Source: JAALKW01 sp033791145 (GTDB taxonomy: Bacteria; Pseudomonadota; Gammaproteobacteria; Legionellales; Legionellaceae). From it: a stretch of 8,112 nt of DNA. The stretch lies in contig JASJHH010000203.1 in assembly GCA_033791145.1 (NCBI GenBank), forward strand, positions 1 through 8,112. Reading direction: 5' to 3'. The position numbers and the translations under genes are program-made. Below the pieces are notes generated by a model. It worked only from the letters and a program-made list of their open reading frames with translations, did not search any database and had not been told where the DNA came from. Below, in pieces: positions 1-5,003 of the stretch; the stretch's first letter is position 1; each line of letters starts with the position of its first letter.

Positions 1-308
1 TGGGTTTGTTTATAGCTGGATTTTTTACGGGTGTGGCAGGGGGGTTAATTGTACAGCTGCAATATTATATGGATGTTGGTATGGGAATTGGTATTGTGAT
101 TCATGGCCTGGCTGCATTAATGATAGGTGAGACAATCGTTGGTAATCATACGCTAAATAAACAGCTGGCAGCGCCATTAATCGGTGCTTTGGTGTATCAA
201 CAAATTCAAGGTGTTGCTTTTTCCGTAGGGCTTGCGCCTTCGGATTTCAAGTTTTTTACCGGCAGCCTTGTTTTATTGATTATTGCCTTACAGCGAGGCG
301 TGAAATAG
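1..308 (+). CDS. ABC transporter permease, C-terminal fragment (runs off left edge)
   Basis: This is the last 101 codons of an inner-membrane permease; the reading frame is open to the left edge (first full codon at 3) and ends with TAG at 306-308, so the start lies outside the window. The visible part is very hydrophobic, with glycine-rich membrane segments (for example IAGFFTGVAGGLIV), the motif LAALMIGETIVG, and a last helix (GSLVLLIIAL) that stops just before the basic tail QRGVK. This pattern matches the C-terminal third of the uncharacterised ABC permease family COG4120 (BPD_transp_2 fold, TrpXYZ-like), whose partners are a lipoprotein substrate-binding protein and an ATPase. The substrate cannot be read from the sequence. 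It points away from the glycan operon and is probably unrelated to it. Family assignment is by recognition; the precise subfamily is less certain. Confidence 0.75.
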   Translation, partial: GLFIAGFFTGVAGGLIVQLQYYMDVGMGIGIVIHGLAALMIGETIVGNHTLNKQLAAPLIGALVYQQIQGVAFSVGLAPSDFKFFTGSLVLLIIALQRGVK

Positions 309-313
309 GAGGT

Positions 314-390
314 GGTGAGATAGAATAAGATTTGGTGAGATATATTTGTGTTTGGTGAGATTGGTGAGGTAACTTGAAATTGGGTGAGAT
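314..390 (+). repeat. Degenerate GGTGAGAT repeat tract, mostly 20-bp spacing
   Basis: The octamer GGTGAGAT occurs at 314-321, 334-341, 354-361 and 383-390, and as GGTGAGGT at 363-370. Starts are 20, 20, 9 and 20 bases apart, usually with TT before the octamer. The sequence between copies is not conserved, and 20 is not a multiple of three, so this is not a coding repeat. The tract lies between the permease stop and the truncated regulator and runs into the first codons of the latter. It could be a row of protein-binding sites on one helix face, or a by-product of the rearrangement that cut the regulator gene. Function is unknown. Confidence 0.6.
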
Positions 391-740
391 TGGCTTATAA
401 ACAGCATTTGATAGAAACCCGTGGTACGGGAATCAAATTAATATTTGAAAGTTGCAAAAAAGCGAATATTAAAAAACCTGAGTATCATGAGGAAGGGGAC
501 TTTGTTAAAGTCATTTTTTATTTTGAACCTGATATATCTTCTTATGATAATGAGGACAATGCGATTATGGCATTTATTGCATTACAACAAAGTGTTACAG
601 CCAAACAGGTTGCTGAGTTTTTGTCTGTTTCTCATAATACAGCAATTAGAAAGCTGGGAGATTTAATCGCCACGCATAAAATAAATAAAACAGGAAATGG
701 TCCTAGCGTGAAATATATATCGCCACCCACTAACAAGTAG
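384..740 (+). pseudogene. 5'-truncated AlbA_2/HATPase_c_4-type regulator, C-terminal remnant
   Basis: The frame opens at a GTG at 384, just after an in-frame TGA at 375-377, and ends with TAG at 738-740, giving 118 residues. Residues 9-49 (LIETRGTGIKLI, then KKPEYHEEGDFVKVIFYF) match the end of the HATPase_c_4 domain, where RGTGI is the conserved turn. Residues 58-112 form a winged helix-turn-helix (VTAKQVAEFLSVSHNTAIRKL as the HTH). Intact members of this family have about 350-500 residues with an N-terminal AlbA_2/Schlafen-like DNA-binding domain; all of that and most of the ATPase-like domain are missing here. No convincing ribosome binding site precedes the GTG, which itself lies inside the GGTGAGAT tract. 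I read it as a gene remnant, although a small winged-helix protein could still be made from it. Confidence 0.6.
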
Positions 741-759
741 ACACCTCCCTCCGCCTACT

Positions 760-780
760 TGGCCCGATTCATTCGGGCCA
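760..780 (+). terminator. Hairpin, probable terminator between converging transcripts
   Basis: TGGCCCGA (760-767) and TCGGGCCA (773-780) form a perfect 8-bp stem with a TTCAT loop. On the + strand it is followed by a weak T-rich stretch (TTATTTT, 786-792), about 20 bases after the stop of the truncated regulator. The T tract is interrupted, so termination efficiency is uncertain. On the - strand no T run follows. The position between converging transcription units supports a terminator role. Confidence 0.5.
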
Positions 781-790
781 TCCAGTTATT

Positions 791-931
791 TTAAAATGTA
801 ACTTGATTGGACCCCGCGGACATGCCGCGGGGCGTAGGCTTTTTGTCGCGGAACGTAGGTGCTTTGGTGAATTGTAAAAAAATGATGATACTTAATGGTA
901 TAAATAGTAGAAAAGCATACAATGTTTTCAT
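791..931 (-). CDS. Possible 46-residue single-span membrane peptide
   Basis: An ATG at 931-929, 4 bases after the stop codon of the GtrA gene, opens a 46-codon frame ending with TAA at 793-791. Residues 1-21 (MKTLYAFLLFIPLSIIIFLQF) are a good single membrane span or uncleaved signal; the remaining 25 residues are basic and polar, and the segment around PRGM is encoded by the GC-rich palindrome at 812-832. Its position directly behind gtrA would make it the last operon gene. There is no clear Shine-Dalgarno sequence before the ATG, no family is recognisable, and the C-terminus looks like read-through into a repeat element. A longer frame from 1012 overlaps gtrA and is less likely. Real expression is uncertain. 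Confidence 0.3.
   Translation of the reverse strand: MKTLYAFLLFIPLSIIIFLQFTKAPTFRDKKPTPRGMSAGSNQVTF
812..832. repeat. GC-rich perfect palindrome, possible dispersed repeat or terminator stem
   Basis: CCCCGCGG (812-819) and CCGCGGGG (825-832) form a perfect 8-bp, all-GC stem around ACATG. It stands out from the AT-rich surroundings. On the + strand a T5 run follows at 840-844, after a 7-base gap, and CGTAGG is repeated at 833-838 and 854-859. Palindromes of this CCGCGG type are common as dispersed intergenic elements in several AT-rich intracellular gammaproteobacteria and Rickettsiales, which is why I suspect a repeat family. It lies inside the 3' end of the possible small ORF at 791-931. 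It may also end transcripts arriving from either side. Confidence 0.5.
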
Positions 932-935
932 TGTT

Positions 936-1340
936 TTATGCTTTAAACGATAAATGCTTATGCCCAAAGTAACTGCTAAAAACAGGCACAATAACGCCGA
1001 TAGCATGTGCAATTTCTTCTGTGAAATTCAAAATACCGAGCGCTGGCAAAAGATAATAAGCAAGGCCCATACTCACGGCCCACGTTTGGGCAACAGCCAA
1101 AAGATTCACTAAACTAAAATAAAGCATGGAGGCATGTAGCGACTGCTGGCTGTTTTTAAACACAAAATATTTAGCGAGAATAAAAGCTGTGATCATACCC
1201 ATGACATAAGCAAGAATAATGGATGATGAAAAATCAAACCAATATTTGAATGCAATACAGCTTCCAAAATTAACGCATGCTGCAATGCCGCCTGTGATTA
1301 AAAACAAAAAAAATTGATTAGATTTAATTTTTTTTAGCAT
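936..1340 (-). CDS. GtrA family polytopic membrane protein
   Basis: This 134-residue protein has the length, charge pattern and four membrane segments (about 10-30, 40-60, 70-95 and 108-128) of the GtrA family (PF04138). Typical features are GGIAACVNFG in helix 1, AKYFVF at the end of helix 2 (residues 56-61), and GHKHLSF near the C-terminus (126-132), equivalent to the aromatic end of helix 4 in the family. GtrA proteins work with polyprenyl-phosphate sugars in the inner membrane, as proposed flippases (phage serotype conversion) or as partners that bring enzymes to the membrane (mycobacterial Rv3789). The ATG at 1340-1338 overlaps the end of the oxidoreductase gene by 7 bases (ATGCTAA), which suggests translational coupling. 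It is the last confident gene of the operon. Family call is firm; the lipid-sugar it handles is not known. Confidence 0.9.
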   Translation of the reverse strand: MLKKIKSNQFFLFLITGGIAACVNFGSCIAFKYWFDFSSSIILAYVMGMITAFILAKYFVFKNSQQSLHASMLYFSLVNLLAVAQTWAVSMGLAYYLLPALGILNFTEEIAHAIGVIVPVFSSYFGHKHLSFKA

Positions 1341-2644
1341 TGCATAGCCTGTTTTGCCATATTTCGGCCAAAGTCGATACTTTCAGAAATACCTCTGTCT
1401 TCTGGATAGTAATAAGAGGTGTCAGCTGCCCACAAGCCTTTAATCGGTAAATCAGCAGGGGGGAGATTATCTAAGTGACTTGGATTACACACAGGTTGCG
1501 CATGGCGATAACGGCTGGCTCTGATATCAATAAAGTCGTCATCTGTGAGGTCCGGATTAATTTTTTTCAAATAAGTACGGACTTTTTGAATAAATACATC
1601 ATCATCATCTGAGTATTTGGGATGCTCGCCAGGCATATAAAACGGGACATATATAATATGTTTATTAAGCGGCATGATATTTGAATATTCGACAATGCCT
1701 GGAATATCCATATCAGGGTCGTTTGTATTGAGCCAAAAATTTTCTGTGACTGATTTTTTAAGTTTTACAATCACACAGACCACAGCAATATTTTTGAGTG
1801 TTTTGTATTGAGCGAGTATTTTAGGCGGTAAATCAGGCATGATTTTTGGAACATAGGGCAGTGGTATCGTACTAATGACCTTATCAAACGCTTCATGATT
1901 TTGGTTTGAAGTAACGCCCGTTACACGGCCATCTACCATCGTGACTTCTGTAATAGGCGTACTGAGTCGTACTTCGCCACCACGAGCTTCAATTTCTGAT
2001 TTCATGGCTTCTAGTAGTGTATTTGAGCCGCCTTCAAGGTAACCTAATTTTTCTTTAAATAAATTATAGCGTGAGCAACCAATGCGTCTGATACGGCTCC
2101 AAATCCATGCGGCTGATAATTCAGAGGCATACTCATAAAATTTAAGCTCAAATAATTGTCGCCAGAGTATATTATAAGCCTCTGTTCCAACCCATGTTCT
2201 AACCCAATTGCTTGCTTCGAGATTATCTAATTTTTTCCAGTTTTTTCGTTTGGTTGAAGCAAAGGCATGTAAGCCATATCGAAATTTCGCGATTAAACTC
2301 AGACCTTTAAATTTGAGTAGTGCAGTTGGATTGCCCCAGGCTTGGAGGCGGTTTTTATGCCAATAGCCCATTTTTGTTTCGACCCAGTGGAGTTTTTTCG
2401 TGAGCTTTAGCTCATCTAAAATCTTAAAAAAACCATGGTCAGAGGTACAGTGAAAATGATAATAGCGTTCAATGTCTAAGCCATTAAAATCAAAAGAGGC
2501 GGCCATACCACCGACTCTATCATCCGCTTCAAATACAATAGGTTGATGGCCATCCAGTGCCAGTTGATAGGCAACAGCAAGTCCCATGGGGCCTGCACCT
2601 AATACGGCAATGCGTTGTTGTTTTTTAGCTTGTGTTTTTTCCAT
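1334..2644 (-). CDS. FAD-dependent oxidoreductase, amine-oxidase/protoporphyrinogen-oxidase fold
   Basis: The 436-residue protein starts with a dinucleotide-binding fold: GAGPMG at 16-21, an acidic residue at 39 for the ribose of FAD, and DRVGGMAASF at 42-51, the usual second FAD motif. The C-terminal FAD motif is also present (GLWAADTSYYYPEDRGISES, residues 403-422). Between them is a substrate region rich in Trp, Tyr and basic residues (about 60-190). This architecture belongs to the amino-oxidase superfamily (PF01593), which includes protoporphyrinogen oxidase and UDP-galactopyranose mutase. Versions of this type recur in O-antigen and glycan loci next to GtrA and epimerase genes, usually without known substrate. 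The start at 2644 is 2 bases after the epimerase stop. No transmembrane segment is evident, so it is probably cytoplasmic or peripheral. I infer oxidation or isomerisation of a sugar nucleotide or lipid-linked sugar; haem synthesis is unlikely from context. Confidence 0.85.
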   Translation of the reverse strand: MEKTQAKKQQRIAVLGAGPMGLAVAYQLALDGHQPIVFEADDRVGGMAASFDFNGLDIERYYHFHCTSDHGFFKILDELKLTKKLHWVETKMGYWHKNRLQAWGNPTALLKFKGLSLIAKFRYGLHAFASTKRKNWKKLDNLEASNWVRTWVGTEAYNILWRQLFELKFYEYASELSAAWIWSRIRRIGCSRYNLFKEKLGYLEGGSNTLLEAMKSEIEARGGEVRLSTPITEVTMVDGRVTGVTSNQNHEAFDKVISTIPLPYVPKIMPDLPPKILAQYKTLKNIAVVCVIVKLKKSVTENFWLNTNDPDMDIPGIVEYSNIMPLNKHIIYVPFYMPGEHPKYSDDDDVFIQKVRTYLKKINPDLTDDDFIDIRASRYRHAQPVCNPSHLDNLPPADLPIKGLWAADTSYYYPEDRGISESIDFGRNMAKQAMQC

Positions 2645-2646
2645 AA

Positions 2647-3588
2647 TTAAAATTCCAAAGTAATCTTGCTGTAATTCGGATGATTAAACGTTTCTTGAAT
2701 GGCTTGTTTAAACGAAGTCGAGGGAACATCAAAAATATTGTGCCAATCAATCACTTCAAACTCATCTTTTGCACGAAGTGCTTTTAATTGTTGCGTTGTA
2801 AACGGTGGATTTTTATCAAATTTCCCCCAGATTAAAAGTAAGCCATAAAAAAACTGAAACGGCACTCGTATAATTTGCGTGCGTGAACGCGTTGTTTGTT
2901 TGATTTCACGAATAATATCAATGTAATTTACTTTTTCTTGCCCTGAAATATTATAAATTGTGTTGGGTACATTATTTTCAATACAGCTAATAATAATATT
3001 GCAAAAATCACCGACGTATAGCGGTTGACGCATATAACGGCCATGCCCTGGTATAGGAAATACGGGCACTTTTTTCATAAAACGCGATAGCCATCCGAGA
3101 TGCTTACGATCAAACCAACCAAACATTAAAGTCGGCCTTAAAATAGGACAAGCAATATGGCTATCAAGCACTAATTTTTCTTGTGCTGTTTTTGTTTGCG
3201 TATAAAAATCATCGGCGACTGACTCAACAACGGATGAGCTAATATGTACAAGTTTGGGTATATTATGTTTTTTGATGGCTTCTAAAATAAGTTCAGTCGA
3301 GGTGATGTTATTACGCACAAAATCATCATAATTATTGCCACCAATTTGGGCTTGAAGCATGACAACAACGGCAGCATCCTCAAAATGATCTTGCCATTTA
3401 CCGGGTTTTGATAAATCTGTATATATGGCTGTAATATTTGGATGAGATTGCTTTAGTATATTTAAATTTTTACGGTGTTTATCGAGTACCGTAATATCTG
3501 AATAGCCTTTTGCTTTAAGGCGAGCCACCAGATTTTGTCCAACCAAGCCTGCACCACCGGGTAGGATAATTTTTTGGGTATTTGTCAT
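2647..3588 (-). CDS. NAD-dependent sugar epimerase/dehydratase-like protein (extended SDR)
   Basis: This 313-residue extended short-chain dehydrogenase has the nucleotide-binding motif GGAGLVG at 11-17, an acidic residue after strand 2 (TVLDKHRK, D36) that favours NAD, the catalytic serine region HISSSVVES (115-123), and the Y129-xxx-K133 pair in YTQTK. RPTLMFGWFD (151-160) and RQPLYVGDFC (187-196) are the later substrate-domain motifs, closest to the NAD-dependent epimerase/NmrA/NDUFA9-like branch. The usual role is epimerisation or dehydration of a sugar attached to a nucleotide or lipid carrier in the cytoplasm. Its ATG at 3588-3586 overlaps, as ATGA, the stop of the decayed C-terminal relic of the upstream broken gene. 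The intact parent gene at 5000 ends with the same ATGA arrangement, so this coupling is ancestral. The family call is firm; the substrate is unknown. Confidence 0.85.
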   Translation of the reverse strand: MTNTQKIILPGGAGLVGQNLVARLKAKGYSDITVLDKHRKNLNILKQSHPNITAIYTDLSKPGKWQDHFEDAAVVVMLQAQIGGNNYDDFVRNNITSTELILEAIKKHNIPKLVHISSSVVESVADDFYTQTKTAQEKLVLDSHIACPILRPTLMFGWFDRKHLGWLSRFMKKVPVFPIPGHGRYMRQPLYVGDFCNIIISCIENNVPNTIYNISGQEKVNYIDIIREIKQTTRSRTQIIRVPFQFFYGLLLIWGKFDKNPPFTTQQLKALRAKDEFEVIDWHNIFDVPSTSFKQAIQETFNHPNYSKITLEF

Positions 3589-4222
3589 GTGATTGCACCA
3601 TTTAGTTCGGTCATAATATTAAATTGAGGGCAGCTATCCAACGTTTATTAAATAACAGTAATAAAACAGAAAGGATGATGATTGCTGAACAAGAGAGTAA
3701 TAGTGAGCCCTTGATTAGAGGGAGTAGCCCAAATGGAGTAAATAAAGCAATTAAAAGTAGATTCGAACGAATGGTAGTGGTACTTAATTCAGGTTTAGAT
3801 GTGACGAATTTAAAAAGATAAGTTCCGACCAACAATGGATAATAAAAAAGAAGTGCATCCCTAGAGTGTACGATACCCGCAAGTATTATGAGGAGTAATA
3901 TTTTCACATACCATCGAGTTTCTTTAAAGTTTAAGTGGATTGCAATAGTAAAAAAAACGGCCAGATAAAGAGAGCTCCATATTATTAGTGCGTCGGTCGC
4001 AGGATGGTAAGCTTGCGTATAGATAGAGGCATAAGGCCCAAAAGTAAATCCTTGAGTGATAGCTTGATTGGTTCCTAATGCCCAAGATGGGTCTAAGCTT
4101 TCACCCGGAATAGAAGGCTGTAGAGGGACAATTCTAGAGATTACAGTTATCAATATGAGTATTAAAAATAACCCTTGGTTGTTTGGTTGAAGATTTAATT
4201 TTTTAAAGTTTATCATTGTCAT
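3585..4222 (-). pseudogene. Broken second copy of the DPSW membrane-protein gene
   Basis: An open frame of 203 codons (4222 to 3611) repeats the first ~196 residues of the intact 754-residue protein encoded at 7264-5000, with about 80% identity in the best stretch (around NFKExxWYVKILLL to PLLVGxYLFK). At about 3630-3636 the homology jumps to the last codons of the same parent: in another frame 3632-3585 reads CPQFNIMTELNGAIT, against CPEFNIMTELNGEIT in the parent. About 1.63 kb of interior is therefore missing, out of frame, so the protein ends early at NLIL. A further 24 bp (the LNFGRDII segment) is lost between CCAAA direct repeats. The remaining frame still encodes several membrane spans and the DPSW motif. 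It is most likely non-functional, but the N-terminal membrane piece may be translated, and its translation could affect the coupled epimerase gene. Confidence 0.85.
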
Positions 4223-4257
4223 ATACTTAAATATCTATTTAAATTATTTGTTGGCAC
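4223..4257 (-). other. Intergenic relic of the reductase 3' end upstream of the broken copy
   Basis: Read on the - strand, this gap contains AAATAGATATTTAA shortly before the start of the broken membrane-protein copy. The real reductase gene ends with AAATGGATATTTAA at the same place relative to the intact copy (7268-7281). That is 13 of 14 bases identical. The stretch is short and AT-rich, so by itself it is weak, but it is collinear with the duplication and extends the homology beyond the start codon. Confidence 0.5.
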
Positions 4258-4941
4258 TTATTGGGCGCTGGAAGCGGGCTTTTGAGCAACAATAAAAAAC
4301 TGCTTACCTAAAATCCGCCAAATAAAAGGCATTTTCAGATAAAACCAAACTAGAAATGGGTGAGTCGGCAAAGCACCTTGCGTCGTAAATGGCAAAAAAC
4401 GGTCAATACAAAGCTCTATATTAAATCCTTTTAGTTGTAAAGCTTCACAGAGTGATAGATGTGTTAATCCTAAATGATGGTCATAAAAATCCCAGTATTG
4501 GCCAGGCAAATATCGCAAATTCGGGCCAAGTATAAGATATTTACCCCCAGGTTTTAGTGTTAGCATGACTTGGTCAAGAAATAAATCTAACATTTTTTTG
4601 TCTAATAAATGTTCCAGAAAATTAGATGTAAAGAGCACATCAGCGTTGCCTGGTGTTATGGTGCTTAAATTAGTGGCTTGGCATTGGTGTAACTTAACAT
4701 CCGGATTCAAAAAAGCCAATGTATCTTTATTTAAATCAACGCCGATTTTTTTATTTGCATGAATATTATTAATAAACTCACCATAACCACAAGCTATGTC
4801 TATCACTGTATCTGATTTTTTTATGAATTTCTGAAGGAAGCTTTGACAGATCACTTTCCAAATAGCATTTTTACGGGGTAATTCATTCTGCTTAAAACGT
4901 ATTTTATATAACTCGGATAGTTCATTATGGTTCATATTCAT
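4258..4941 (-). CDS. SAM-dependent methyltransferase, class I
   Basis: The 227-residue protein shows the class I Rossmann methyltransferase motifs in order: motif I VIDIACGYGEF (46-56), the acidic end of strand 2 in GVDLN (D69), motif IV FTSNFLEHL (104-112), and LKPGGKYLILGPN (129-141) after strand 5. DFYDHHLGLTHLS (151-163) is the region that in many sugar and lipid methyltransferases closes the active site. This is the Methyltransf_11/23-type fold, so methylation of a glycan residue or lipid-linked intermediate is the natural inference in this locus; the acceptor is not visible. ATG occurs at 4941 and at 4935; AGAG lies about 6 bases before the second, so the true start may be residue 3. 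The gene lies between two relics of neighbouring genes (see 4223-4257 and 4970-5003), which indicates that it sits at a rearrangement joint. Confidence 0.88.
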   Translation of the reverse strand: MNMNHNELSELYKIRFKQNELPRKNAIWKVICQSFLQKFIKKSDTVIDIACGYGEFINNIHANKKIGVDLNKDTLAFLNPDVKLHQCQATNLSTITPGNADVLFTSNFLEHLLDKKMLDLFLDQVMLTLKPGGKYLILGPNLRYLPGQYWDFYDHHLGLTHLSLCEALQLKGFNIELCIDRFLPFTTQGALPTHPFLVWFYLKMPFIWRILGKQFFIVAQKPASSAQ

Positions 4942-4969
4942 CTCTAAAAAAATTATAGATTAAAAAAGC

Positions 4970-5003
4970 AGCTAGCATAAGGAAATTTTTGATTGTTTAT
5001 CAT
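4970..5003 (-). other. Relic of the epimerase gene start, directly behind the intact membrane-protein gene
   Basis: From the ATGA overlap at 5003-5000 the - strand reads MINNQKFP before decaying into a frame that stops 16 codons later. The true epimerase starts MTNTQKIILP after an identical ATGA overlap (3588). The first 18 bases match at 14 positions. This suggests that the epimerase once followed the membrane-protein gene directly and that its first codons were left behind when the second copy and the methyltransferase gene came to lie between them. Confidence 0.55.

Noticed and set aside
314..390. Regular repeats as a CRISPR array.
   Set aside because: The repeated unit is only 8-10 bases, the spacers about 10 bases and one interval is 9; no cas genes are present.
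1334..2644. Protoporphyrinogen oxidase (haem synthesis) as the specific function of the FAD enzyme.
   Set aside because: The fold fits, but the substrate region is unlike what I would expect for that enzyme and every neighbour is glycan-related.
3624..3821. A + strand open frame resembling another at 6660-6848 (shared MRGSSP-like and KAIKS-FER stretches), which at first suggests a small conserved family.
   Set aside because: Both lie antisense to the same part of the two membrane-protein copies; their similarity only mirrors the duplication on the other strand.
4952..4957. A perfect TATAAT on the - strand 10 bases before the methyltransferase ATG.
   Set aside because: No acceptable -35 element lies 16-18 bases upstream, there is no extended -10, and the resulting leader would be only a few bases; the surrounding DNA is so AT-rich that the match is weak evidence.
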